A stretch of 64,000 bases of DNA from Zelopaecilomyces penicillatus (Eukaryota; Ascomycota; Sordariomycetes; Hypocreales; Pseudodiploosporaceae). The stretch's first letter is position 1; each line of letters starts with the position of its first letter. Below, one piece after another: positions 34,901 to 45,831 of this stretch. The stretch spans positions 5,084,001-5,148,000 of the forward strand of contig VCCP01000004.1 of assembly GCA_005765155.1 (NCBI GenBank), given 5' to 3'. A program made the position numbers and the translations under genes. The notes under the pieces were generated by a model. That model was not told the origin of the DNA. It did no database searches and saw only the letters and a program-made list of their open reading frames with translations.

Positions 34901-36302
34901 CTAAAGAGGAGGAACAACTTCTTTTAGCCATTCCACCATGTGAGTCGAGGCGACTCTATGTGAATGGCCTAGGGTAAGACCGTGGCCTGCGCCGGGAACG
35001 ATAAAGGTGGAGAAGTTCGCGTTGGGGAACCATGGTGAGAATGCATTCAGCAAGTCGGGAGCTGTAGTGTCGAAACCCTCGGTCGATAAGCAGTTGCCGC
35101 CACAGAATGGCACATCGTATTCTAAGATTTTGGTAGTGGTTAGCGTTCTAGTACAATGATATATAGATATATGGGTGTGTGTGTGTGTGTATAAAAAGCA
35201 ATGAGTACTAACCTCCGTTCATGAGAAGTACTGGACCTGGAAAGACGTTTGGCACTTCAATTCCCTCAAAGAGAGTAAGGAATTCGCCGAGGGATGTGGG
35301 CTGTCTCTTTAGAGACATCTGAATCAGCGTATCTTCATGAAAGTGGCCCGGAGCCAGGAAAAGATGCTGCATGCCGATGATGCTCCGGGGCACAACCTCC
35401 TCGACAGGGTTTCTGTACGGTCCAAGCCACGGCATATCCGACGCAGTAGCCCAGCCGCCCGTCAAAGCCAGCTGCGGCAGGAATTCTTTGGCACGGGAGA
35501 AGCCAGTAAGAATGGCGGCATCGACCATGTTAGGGTGCTTGTGGATGAAGCCGTATGTAATGGCGGAGCCGAGGCCGTGGCCAACCAAGATGATTCTTCG
35601 AAGCTCAATAGCACTGAAAAGCAGATTGTTGTCTTTCATGAGCGTATCAATCATCGACCTGATGGTGTCGATATGCAGGTTTACTTGCAACTGCCTGATG
35701 GGCATGCCGGGGTTGCTTGGAGTAGTTCCGCCTCGGTCCCAGATAATCACCGAGTGGCCTAACTCGTCGACGGCTCGTTGGACGTAGCTGTGTTCGTAGC
35801 CGCGCATGGGCATATGCCAGTACGAGCGATCACTAGCCATACCATGGGTTAAGATCTCAAGGGTATGGCTGGGGCCTGCATCCGGCTCACAGTACGTCGT
35901 CTGGATCCAAGGTCGCCAAATTACCTCATGACGCTGAGAAAAATGAGTGTTAGTGATGGTTTTGTGAGATTCTGAAAGAAAGAAAGAAAAGGCTATATGG
36001 ATGAGGGGATAATATGACACAATGTAAAGTAAAGTAAAGTAAAGGAGAGAAAGATGGAAGGAAGGAAGAAGAAAGAGAAGAAAAAGGGGACTCACTCCAA
36101 TGGTTATCGCCTTTATATAGTTCGTTCCCCGTCTTGAGAGACGCGTAAAAAAGGCAGTTATATCGTACTGCGTTTTCATAGCCTTCAAATCAAACGTCGT
36201 GTTTTCCGTCAAAAGCTCCGTACCAATTTTCCATTCTTGGCATTTCATTCCCGATGCCACCAAGACAAAGGTCGAAGCGAGGATAACCTTGGGCAGCATC
36301 AT
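34901..36302 (-). CDS. Secreted alpha/beta-hydrolase-fold protein with Gly in place of the nucleophile Ser
   Basis: Three exons read leftwards: 36302-36096, 35933-35213, 35121-34901; introns of 162 and 91 bases; 382 residues. Translation starts at MMLPKVILASTFVLVASG, a good signal peptide, so the ATG at 36302 is preferred to the one at 36455. Fold markers are present: LTHGMASDRSYW (oxyanion-hole HG at 99-100), IIWDRGGTTPS, VGHGLGSAITYG at 186-197, the strand-7 acid region MNGEYDVPFCGGNC, and the catalytic-type histidine in PGAGHGLTLG. The nucleophile elbow should read GHSLG but codes GHGLG, with codon GGC at 35576-35574. If real, the protein cannot use the classical Ser-His-Asp mechanism. It could be a pseudoenzyme or binding protein, or carry a recent inactivating mutation. 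A TATATAAA sequence near 36472-36480 is suitably placed for its promoter. Confidence 0.85.
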
Positions 36303-37188
36303 TGTTGTTGATGTTCTGTAGTTATTACAGTCATGGTAACAATCGTAATAGTCACAGTGGTACCAAATAGCACTAACAGTATCGAAAAATAAGGTAGTCA
36401 GTAGTTTTGGGAGAAAAAGGGTAAGGGAGAGAGAAGGAACTGTTGCGGTTTGCAAAGGATTGAGAGACCCGTTTATATATATGTAGAAGAAAAGGCTGTG
36501 GCGTTGGCGTTGAATTTTGGGTTTTTGACTGCCGTGGGTGGGAGGGAGTCGCTGCAGAGAGACAATTTAGGTTGAGTTAATGCTGTAGGGAAATCTCTGA
36601 TAAAACTATACGTTGTCACAACGTGATCATAGAAATTAAAGTATATGTATGTGGGTATAAGTCTAGTATCCGCATCCAGAGTATAATCAGTGGATCCTTC
36701 CTCGATGACAAAACCATCATCCAAATATGTATTTAGATCGTATGGCCGACCAAGAACTGAGACTGATGCTTACATCTACTATTCTGCTGACATAGAGATA
36801 GATTCTTTAATTGCCTGTCCTTGTATGTCATCGATAAATCTGTAGTATCCACAGGCACATACATCATCGTACGCTCTTGCATCGCATGCCATTTTTCGCA
36901 CAGGCACGGTCTGTCCTGCGTACTGCCCAACCCTATGCCTCTAAATCACCAGCTCTTCTTTCTTTCTAGAAAGGCAAACTTCCATTTCAAGTTTCCAACA
37001 GTCACTCCAATACATTGTCTTGTTCTCGTTATTCTTCTGAACACCTACCGTGAAACAAGCAGCGCTACGCCCAAGAAGTCTCTATCTTGTTGGTCTATCA
37101 TTTGCACCTCTTATATATCAATTACTGGCCAAAACCTTCTTTGATTCTGAATATTGAGTAGTACCCTGCGAATACCAAACCTCACACC
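36303..37188. promoter_or_regulatory. Divergent intergenic region between hydrolase and CxxC protein
   Basis: About 890 bases shared by two divergent genes. Apart from the TATA-like sequence and a pyrimidine-rich, CAC-rich leader just before 37189, nothing specific is seen. Confidence 0.45.
36472..36480 (-). promoter_or_regulatory. Possible TATA box of hydrolase gene
   Basis: Read on the minus strand, TATATAAAC lies about 170 bases upstream of the ATG at 36302, a normal distance for a fungal TATA element plus leader. Confidence 0.35.
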
Positions 37189-37908
37189 ATGGCCCGAAAC
37201 AAGAAGCGCACCTCAGCAAGTAAAGCAGGCCCGATTCCACCCACTCTCCAGAGAGCCTCGGGCTTTTCTGAGGCTTGGCTACACGCACGCAATGAGGCTG
37301 TACTCGATGGGATAGTGGACGACCCCGAAGAAACAAGCATCTACGCTACAGCCGAAATGCCCTCCACATCTTCAAACCCCCCAAGCCTCCATGAGACTTG
37401 GATGGACCAACACGCCAAGGACATGGCCAAAAATAAAGAGAGCATTCCAAAACGCTGTCCGGATCCGAGGTTTGCTCTGTGGGATCTTACGATGAAGGAA
37501 TGCGAACTCGTGGTTGAGGAATACACGAAATTTGTGGCTAAAGCACAGTCTGAGGTATCCTTTGCAACCACGGAGTTGACAGACCGGCCGAGCAGCGAAA
37601 GCTTTCCGTATCAGACTACCGTGGCGACGGCAACAAGACCACCATCTTGCGAGTGGACACGGTCTTGGAAGAAGCCAGAGCAGTATGAGACTGGCCTTTG
37701 GCTTTGTTCGAGATGCGAGCGATTTCTGGACCAAGATAGCCCGGAATTCAAGGACCGTGACGAGGTGCTCGCAGCGCATCAGAAATTAGGGATCTGGCCG
37801 CCGTTTCAGAGGCAAAGTGGAGTGCCGTTGCGTCAGAGGAATTGTCGGCATTGCCATCGGTCCAGGTTTTGCAAAATGTTCAGCTATTTCGAGCACGATT
37901 TTGACTAG
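37189..37908 (+). CDS. Unknown protein with C-terminal CxxC motifs
   Basis: A single 239-codon exon that I do not recognise. The N-terminus is basic (MARNKKRTSASK). Two similar short segments follow: PPTLQRASGFSEAWLHARNE at 17-36 and PPSLHETWMDQHAKDMA at 64-80. Both have Pro-Pro-x-Leu, an acidic-x-Trp and a basic or helical tail, which suggests an internal duplication or repeated binding motif. The C-terminal third carries LWLCSRCERFLD at 170-181 and NCRHCHRSRFCKMF at 218-231. Cys173/176 and Cys219/222/228 with His residues could make one zinc site of ribbon type. It has no signal peptide or membrane segment. Nucleic-acid or protein binding is a guess. The ATG has a good context (CACCATGG). 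Confidence 0.75.
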   Translation: MARNKKRTSASKAGPIPPTLQRASGFSEAWLHARNEAVLDGIVDDPEETSIYATAEMPSTSSNPPSLHETWMDQHAKDMAKNKESIPKRCPDPRFALWDLTMKECELVVEEYTKFVAKAQSEVSFATTELTDRPSSESFPYQTTVATATRPPSCEWTRSWKKPEQYETGLWLCSRCERFLDQDSPEFKDRDEVLAAHQKLGIWPPFQRQSGVPLRQRNCRHCHRSRFCKMFSYFEHDFD

Positions 37909-38073
37909 GCAGTGGGCGAGAAGTAGCTTCTGCCGAGCTAGCGATTTAGTCCTTTTGAAAAACGCCATGCTCAAGGTTTTGATGGAGTTTTAATAGGACG
38001 CGGATTAGACAATGATTTCCTAAAACAGCGTATATATGATAGTCTTTGGATAGATTCAAGCGATTAATGCAAC

Positions 38074-39397
38074 TTACTCGTTGATTACTACTGGATGTAC
38101 TATTGGGGCTTGTGATGAGGCAGGTCTTTCTGTGCCGTCAGCATTGTCGCTCTCATCGTCATTGTTTCCATTAGCAGCGGCGGCGGCAGTCAGTCTCTCA
38201 TTTCTGCGTTCGACGCGTCTCCTCCAAGGGCGGTATACCAGGATGGATCCTAGTCCTACAACCACAAAGACACCGCAGATGCTGCCACCAATGATGTCGA
38301 AATGGTCCCCAATAGCAGACACACCATCCCAGAAGCTACCCTCGGGTTCGGCCACATTTTGAACAAGTGACAGTACCTGGATAATACCGATAAAAGCGGA
38401 TACAAAGACGGTGATTCCAGTGAGGACGATTGAGTAGTAAAGAATCGCTACGACATCTCTGCTAAAAGCTTTGGATGTGTACAGGGCCATCATTAGGGCA
38501 CCATCAGTGGTGTCAAGCAGACACATGCCGGCTTCAACGAATGTAAGTGAGTAGATCGGACCGTTTTGAAAAGAACTGAGCTAGAAGCTCTTTGGCGGGA
38601 AGGGACTCACAGGTAAAAAGGATGGGAAAGATAAGAATGAGCCAAATGCTGGTGCCTTTGACGGCCTGGATGCTGGCGATTCCGAGAATGGCAATCTCAG
38701 AACTTGTGTCGAAGCCGAGACCAAAAACAACTCCGAGGGGGTACATCTTCCATGGGCGATCAATGACTTTGAAAAGTTTCTTAAAAACTCTGGCAAGGAA
38801 ACCAGCTCCTTCCAGGGAGAGATTGGCATTGGCATCGGCGTCAGCATCTTCTCCGCTCTCGTTGATGTTATCCTCTTGCAGTCTACGCCGCCGCTCATCA
38901 AGAACAGCCCGTAGACGCTGAACAAGCTTATACAACACCCACCCATTGCCCAAACACAAAATAATAAGAAACGCAGCGCTAACACTCGTCCCAATAATAT
39001 TACCCACGCGCGTAAAATCATCAAACCGTTTCCTCAGCGCTCCACTCGTCGCAGCCACAACAATACACGTCACAATAACAATAGTACTATGCCCGAGTGA
39101 GAAAAACGTGCCGACAGTGGCAGGTCGCTGGCCGGAGGCGATGAGCCGACGGGTCATGAGATCAATGGCAGAGATGTGGTCGGCATCGAGGGCGTGGCGA
39201 AGACCGAGCGTGTAGGAGAGCGCGGCGGGGGAGATGAGGGCTGGGTGGAAGCGCAGGACGATGGCGGCGGCGACCCAGACGGCGATGTTGACGGCGACGA
39301 GGAGGGAGATGATGCGGATGCTGTTGGATGGGATGCCGGCGAGGAATTTGGGTTTGGGAGGCAGATGCCGGAGGAAGTTGGGCCGTGAAGGGGCCAT
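38074..39397 (-). CDS. NiCoT family nickel/cobalt transporter
   Basis: Two exons read leftwards, 39397-38611 and 38531-38074, separated by a 79-base intron, giving 414 residues. The signature H-x4-DH lies in helix 2 (LGLRHALDADHISAIDLMTR, His68, Asp73, His74), followed by SLGHSTIVI at 100-107 and LGFDTSSE in the second half, the motifs that define nickel/cobalt permeases (NixA/HoxN/NhlF-like, Nic1p in fission yeast). Eight hydrophobic segments fit the family, with an acidic loop (ESGEDADADANAN) between halves. The protein imports Ni2+ (for urease) or Co2+ at the plasma membrane. The second exon starts after an AAG acceptor, unusual but required by frame and by the conserved sequence LFTSGMCLLDTTDGALMM across the join. 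The C-terminal tail is Asn/Asp-rich and cytosolic. Confidence 0.92.
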
Positions 39398-40631
39398 TTT
39401 TTCTTTTTTTGTGAGTGGGTGGATTTGGGGAGAAAGGGAAGAAGGGAGTTGAGAGGAATGATGTTATAAACTGAGGTGAGGGGAGAGAAGGATTGATGAC
39501 GAGGTGGACGAGGTTTGGTGATGGTGTTGACTACCTACCTTATCTTTGAGTGGTTGATGGCAGAGTGCGAGGACGGCCAAAACACGGAGAAGCTCGTATA
39601 CAAACAAGAACATGAGAAAAAACAACACCGAGGAAAAGAGACGTGAAAAAAAAACCGCCCCTCCCTCCTCCATCGGCCAACCCCCCCTCTTCTTCCTCTG
39701 TTATCTCCATTCTCCATCCTCCTCCTCCTCGGTACATTGTCTGCAAATCTGCAACTATCCATCGATGGTCGGCCCCCCGTGTGGATCTGCATGTAGGCGT
39801 ATTGTAAACATGCAGTTAGAACCCCCCCCTCCCCTCCCCTCCCCTCCACTTACAAGGATTATTACCAGAACCGCATGAAAAAGAGAGGGTTGGCTTGTGG
39901 CTTTGAGAGCGGCTGAACCCGCCGCTAATAAAAAAAAGATTGATATGGAGCCCACCCTCCCTCACACAGATAAAAACAGAAGATGGGAAAATGGACTACA
40001 GAGTACTCCGTACTGCATGGAGAAAGTTGTTATGAGAAGAATACTACTCTAGAGTGGGATGTAGTGACCAGGTGACCCGTAATAAGAAGCAATGTCTGTG
40101 TCTGTGGGCATTATGAGATGAACTGAGATAGTGGTATCAGTATTAAATGGCGATGCTTGATAACCAAAAGCAGACAATCAAGATTGCCAAGCATGCAGAT
40201 CCCTACATATAATCGCCAAGTCTATAGGGTTGACAACACCAATCGACCAGCAGGGGCTTGGCTCCACGATCGTTGCTCCGCATTAACATTTTTTTTTTGG
40301 GGATATTACACCTACCTATCAGTTGCCCCGCCTGTATCTGTTGTTGAAATATTACTACAACATACTGGGATCAGTTGCTCAGAGACCCAAATGCCAAGCG
40401 AATAGTCATGATATCCAGGCGGATGTGCTTGGCGACAGGCATTTACGGCAGCATCACCCGGATCTGCATCAAAGGGTCGATTTTATTCCTAGAACAACAT
40501 GTCTGTACTAAATGGCTTCCCTACACCATGATTGTGCTGCTGTTATTTTGACGCCAATAAAACATCAACAAGTCTCGTGCACAGCCAAACACGTGGAATC
40601 CGGCCACATCATAAAGTGTCACTCCCATAGA
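39398..40631. other. Non-coding stretch, NiCoT promoter side
   Basis: No gene is supported in 1.23 kb. Purine/pyrimidine-skewed DNA dominates, with A-rich runs, CTCCTC at 39715-39730 and a CCCCT repeat at 39825-39847. The part next to 39397 is the permease promoter, while the part next to 40631 lies behind the 3' end of the lactamase-fold gene. Confidence 0.45.
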
Positions 40632-41789
40632 CTACACAAGAATTAAGCCCTCCCCGGAGCCAAGCTCCTTGAACTCATAAGCCGGTGGGTCCTCTCCAAT
40701 CTCACGCTTCATTCTTTGATGCTCGTGGGTAACTGCATCCTTGAGTGTATACTGCGTCCTGCGCAGCAATGGGCCGATCAAACCCCCACCCGTCTTGACC
40801 TCATCGTGAGACGGGATCCAATACTTGGCGCCGCTCGCGCCGACGGCCCGGATGCCATTCAGGGCACCGAGATTAAGCTGCTTGTGGTTCACAAAGAAGG
40901 ATATGCGTACATCGTGTAAACCGTGTAGCAGCGCTAGAGTCTGCACTCCAGAGGATTTGACAGCTTCCAAATCTTGGCTGTTGATGCCATGAGGAGTATA
41001 TATGACAGCCTCGCCTAGTGTCTCATTGTCATCTCCCGTGTCATCATGTTCATGCCGTTTTCCATCGAGATTGAACGCGATGGCAACAGCAGCATGGTAG
41101 TATAGAGCATTGCCTGGGGAGATGAGTCTGCCAACTCCGATCCAGTCGGGCAGCGAACCGACAGATGTAAGTTTGGACCAATGTACCCCCGTGTCAAGCT
41201 TCGGAATTGTAATGACGCTGTCAAAGTGTTTCCAGCTACGTATAAGCTCCGCGGCTAAATCAGCAGCAAACACACATGTGTTTGGGGGTAGTTCCTCTAA
41301 TGTTGCCCGGTGGCAGTGGTCGGTGAATTCGTGAGAAATGACCACCAGATCGGTGAAGGACGCCGTATCATTCCCTGCCATGTCCGAGGTGCGGCTTTGT
41401 CCCTCAACCTCACGCAGAGCGGCGTTCAAGTCTGCAATTGTGGCTATCGCGGATGGTATTGTATGATGCTGTGTGCTAAACCAAGACGCGACGTCACTCT
41501 GGGGGCCTTGTAGCCACGGATCTATGAGGATGTTGAAATGGGTGCGTTCGGGGGGAGATGCGGATGCGGACGTGGACGGCGGGTACGGCAGTTGAAGCAG
41601 CCAGGAGGTGTCGGCGTTCAAATGGGTCAGCAAAGGCCGATGAGCAAATTCCGGCAGCCTGAGGCTTTGTAGCGCAGTCACTATACTGCCGTTGCCGTTG
41701 CTGCTTCGAAGTGATGGAGGTTTTTGAGGAGCCTCTGTGGGTTCCGCGGTGGCGTCTAAAGACGTGTTATTAACGACAACGGCCGCCAT
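40632..41789 (-). CDS. Metallo-beta-lactamase-fold protein
   Basis: A single 385-codon exon. After a variable, Pro/Ser-rich N-terminus, a beta-strand ending in ILIDPWLQGP at 87-96 is followed by VVISHEFTDHCHRATLEEL at 149-167, the variant H-x-x-x-DH-C-H form of the lactamase metal motif (His153, Asp157, His158, His160). Then come CVFAADLAAELIRSW, an IPKLDTGVHW strand, EAVIYTPHGI (third ligand region), and a C-terminal WIPSHDE with His and Asp. This pattern is common in fungal paralogues related to UlaG/L-ascorbate-6-phosphate lactonase-type hydrolases. The substrate is unknown, and cytosolic location is likely since no signal peptide is visible. The start ATG at 41789 (MAAVVVNNTS) has GCC after it and suits fungal context. 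Confidence 0.85.
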   Translation of the reverse strand: MAAVVVNNTSLDATAEPTEAPQKPPSLRSSNGNGSIVTALQSLRLPEFAHRPLLTHLNADTSWLLQLPYPPSTSASASPPERTHFNILIDPWLQGPQSDVASWFSTQHHTIPSAIATIADLNAALREVEGQSRTSDMAGNDTASFTDLVVISHEFTDHCHRATLEELPPNTCVFAADLAAELIRSWKHFDSVITIPKLDTGVHWSKLTSVGSLPDWIGVGRLISPGNALYYHAAVAIAFNLDGKRHEHDDTGDDNETLGEAVIYTPHGINSQDLEAVKSSGVQTLALLHGLHDVRISFFVNHKQLNLGALNGIRAVGASGAKYWIPSHDEVKTGGGLIGPLLRRTQYTLKDAVTHEHQRMKREIGEDPPAYEFKELGSGEGLILV

Positions 41790-44700
41790 CCTAGGACCTG
41801 TATTTGAGTTTTCTGAGCCGGTGTCGATGATGGTGTAAGAGTAGTCCTTGGCAACAATTTGTCAAGTGCTGGGGATGCGAAGCTGGTCAAGTGGGAAGAG
41901 ATGTGATCATGCCGTGGGATGGTATCAAAGTAATAACCAAGCCTCTCAGTTTAGGCGGTTGATGCTGTTTTTTCTCCACACAATTGCCCTTCCATGTATT
42001 ATTCCAAGTCTACTATGTAATCATTGGTCATGTGTAGAGGGTGATGGCGCTTTTGGAGTTAATGACGCCGTGAGATTGGAGAAATGCGGGGTTCCAGAGC
42101 TGGACAGCTTCGGAATAGGCCCACACCTAGCTGTACGGAGTAATGTTAGCAGGAAACGCCGCGTGGTAAGTCAATGAACGTGGCAATGCCTTTCCCCCCC
42201 AGAATTTCAACATCCAGTTCGGATGCAAAATCACCCCGACTCATCAGAGCTGTGGCGGGAATTGAACTATAAATTCAAACAACCTGACAAGACACCTTCC
42301 GTCGCCCTTTTAATTGCGTATTCGCCCATCATCAATCACATGAAGTTTGTAAGAGACGAAACTTGCATATATGACCTGCCATACAGTGATACGATTGTAT
42401 CATAGGGGTTGGATTTGTGAGAACCTCGTCAAGGCAATCCAGTGGCATAAAACGTTAAGCCCCTGCTTTGTATGAACTAATCCAAAGAAAGTCGGTATAT
42501 AGCAGGCTGAATACCTAAGGTGGCTATCTTAAGCCGTGATTGGATAGAGCTTGTAGCAGACGATGAGTGGTTGATAACGGACGGTAAGGCGTGGTGGTTG
42601 GTGGGAATTGGCCAAGTTCTTGGAAGTTGGAACGATTTTCAATAGCAGCCAACTGCCGTTAGGGAACCAAAAGAAAAAAGGCAATATGCTTTGGGATCTG
42701 CCCTATGTACGTAGTAGCGACCGGTAAGACGAAATCAGAAGTTGCAGAACCGCAGGTAGAGCAGCAAACCAGCCCTGAATCGCATTGCCTTAAACACAAA
42801 TCAGCTGTAGATGTATGTGTCGGGTGTTGGTTCGCTAAATCCTGTCTCCCTAGTTGCCGTGCTTTTCTAGAAGCGTAGTCATTAGTTAGTCAGTGTTTTT
42901 TTACTAGAAACAAAAGGATGTTGGTTGATGACTCTCTCATCTTGTTTGTGTGGTTGTTGGGGAAAATTGACTCAACCAGCGAAGCGACTCGCTCTTTCCC
43001 CAGCATCCAATGAATCTAGCGCAGTTACCAGATACGAATCCGAAAGTGGACAGCTCCTGCCCTCGACTCGAGACAGACTCCGATGATTCAGCAGCGTAGA
43101 TGATGCCTCGCTGTACCCCGTACACTACTATATACAGCAGCAAAAGTTACGGTGTGCACATCAGCAAGCCAACAGCGAGCCACCTGGATCCTGAAGCGAA
43201 TTCCCCCATTCCCACCTCGGTCTGACCACCACACCCACCAGCCTTCTCCATTCCGCGTATCAGCTTCCGACTGTTGATTGCCGGATGCAAATCATGCTAC
43301 CAATGGACGCCAGACCCATCTCAAGCGCGCCTCCACAAAGACGCATGATTTCCAGGGTCCTTCCCCAACCCATCGACAAGAAACAAAGCGGTACATTACG
43401 CCAGCCTCAGATCGCCCGCCATGTGTTTGGTGGAAAGATCAGCGTTCTCCTTCGCGCTGTCAGAGATCCCCTTGCCCATGTTTGTTGGCAAACGACAATG
43501 CTATTGAATTCTAAATGCGGATCAAGCACACAGACAATTGCAAGGTTGAATTCCTGCTGGTTGGTTAACTGCTCTTCTAGGTATAGATATTTGGACACCA
43601 CCACTACGATTACACCTGCAGTGACAAGCCACCCGTCCGTTTTGCTATTGATTACGAGAACAAGAAAGCTTTCAAAACACGAAAGAGAAATTCTAGCATG
43701 GGAAAGCCAGAACACTGGTGTCGGATCCAATAAATCTTAACAAAACCCCGGCACTCGCAGTGAAATGCTGTGACCACCGAAGGTTGGCGAACTGTGGACT
43801 TCTTCTGCAACGTTTTGGGCAGCCGTGGGACTGTGGTAGTGATCGACTTGCAAGAAATAGGGGTCCATCCTGCTGGCGGGTATGTAGACTTCATGCAACC
43901 CACAGAGTCCCGCGGTCCACTACGCGACAACGGCTAGCTCAGTACGCACGGTTTGCTCGGCCCCTTATCGGCAGTGGGTCGTTATCCCAAGACATTGCTT
44001 GCCTTTTAAACTGACCACGAAGGTGTCATCAAGCAGGACAATTGGCCTGTGACTTGTATGCTGTCCCAGGATCCTCGGGCGAAGGGGGAATCATCGCTGA
44101 TGCAGGCGGTTCCAAACTATTCAGGGGTTGGTGCGATCTCGCTCCTGTCGAATCCCTGGTTCCGCACCACACTCAAATATAGATATATGGGCATATCAAA
44201 ACAAAGCCAGGCAGCAAGGTGGACAATGATCCTGATTATGCATATGGGTACATCTGAACCGATGTTTCGGCAGCATGCATACAACTCAGCTTCTGACCGC
44301 AGTTTGAAGTGAGACCTGGAAATGACATGGCGATGAATTGATTAGGGTCGCCAACCAAAAAAGGAAACTGAGTGGCAGGTGTCTGGGTAAGCACAATCGC
44401 GCTTGTTCAAAGCCGGCTTCGGACGTATTGTGTTATTGGCGGTGATGATCCCCTCACCCATGCAATTGGTTTGACAGGATGACCTCCGGCCTGCCGGAGA
44501 GATACTTGGACTGGACTATTGAAAGGGCACAGCTGCCGATTGCTGCGCGTTTTGGCTTGTCTAGCTAATAGGCTAGCTAATTCATCAGAACGAGGGATCA
44601 TCTGCAGTCTGCCAGCTCACACAGTTGCTTCTTTTCACTTTTCGTTTTTCGTGTTCGGGTTTGGCTTTGGTTGGGATTGCCATTGACCCTTGAGCGAGAG

Positions 44701-45831
44701 GTACCTATCTGAATGCGCCACGAAGCCCAATGACTTACAGCACTCGGCGCGCTAACTTCCACCGCCTCTCCAAGTTATCCGGGATACGCACTGGCAACAC
44801 GATTCATGTCGTTCTCGTAGGACCACGTTGTTGTGCTTACAGGTACCGTGCTAGAACAAAAGCTAAAAGTAAAGGAATGCTGACCCGTATTCTTGACACG
44901 GAATGTAGGACCGATGATAGGAACCTCACTCTCGCCCGCTATGATTTCGGGAACTCGGAGTGGGATCGCTTGGCATTTCGTGAGAGGATGGCTACCGTGT
45001 CTGATTCAGGGCCTCAACATAGCGTGCTCACAACGCCACTAAAGCCGCCACGCAATATACTGAGAGCCTGTTGGTACATGTAGCAGCAACCATCTAATAC
45101 AGCCTTCCCGCGATAGGGCGATAATTATGCTTCGTACTGATGGGGTTTGCCCACCGTGCAAGTTTTCCCACCACGCCTTCACAATGGTACGATTGAGGGT
45201 CCCTGCGGCACCCCCATCTTTTTGGCATGGTCTGTACCTTTACACTGTCCCGTGTGCGACTACCGGTCGGGCTTTGGACCACACGGCCCACACCCCAGAT
45301 GATCGCACCCTTGGCTGGACCCCCGGGTCTCAGCCCGGTTTGCGGACCGGGACCCTGACTGTAGCACTGGCCGTGTCGGTCAAGCAATCATCTACAGAAT
45401 GCTGCTCATCACTCTTTGCGTTTGTCGGTGAGTCGCACGGCTGGTGGTTTAGTCAGACATGTTCTAGAGGCGTTCCGCGACTGGGCGTGGCAAAACTTTA
45501 AAAAGGGGGCTCCTATCTCAACATGACACGGCAACGTTTATCTTTGCCCTTCCCGCCTCCTTAGTCCAGTTCGGGATATGATGTGTGTCCTTCAACAAAC
45601 ATCGAAACTGACATACATTACACCCTTTACATCTTACGACCTTTCTCACAAAATACCTTCGTCTTCCAAGCACAGGCAGAGATTCATTTAGACAGCTCCT
45701 GTGAACGCTATCTTTATTCTCAGCACTGGCTTTCACAGCAAACCTGGTCTATTCACACAAGTCGATTCGCAACCGTAATACCCGCTTTATATCTCGATTC
45801 CTGTGAATCGTCTTCACAGCCCCTAGCCAGA
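41790..45831. other. 4 kb non-coding stretch and calpain promoter
   Basis: No supported gene. ORFs at 43285-43740 (151 codons) and 44730-45083 (117 codons) have no motif, no coding-like composition and no splice partners. The end from about 45585 is an AT-moderate leader region for the calpain gene. It stays open in the frame of the start ATG from 45583, but the conserved sequence begins only after 45832. Confidence 0.45.

Noticed and set aside
36302..36455. Upstream start for the hydrolase adding 51 residues
   Set aside because: The downstream MMLPKVIL start gives a proper signal peptide and a normal leader, and the extension is unlike the family.
43285..43740. 151-codon plus-strand ORF
   Set aside because: No motif, no splice partners, and an overlapping minus-strand ORF of similar length. 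Looks like chance.
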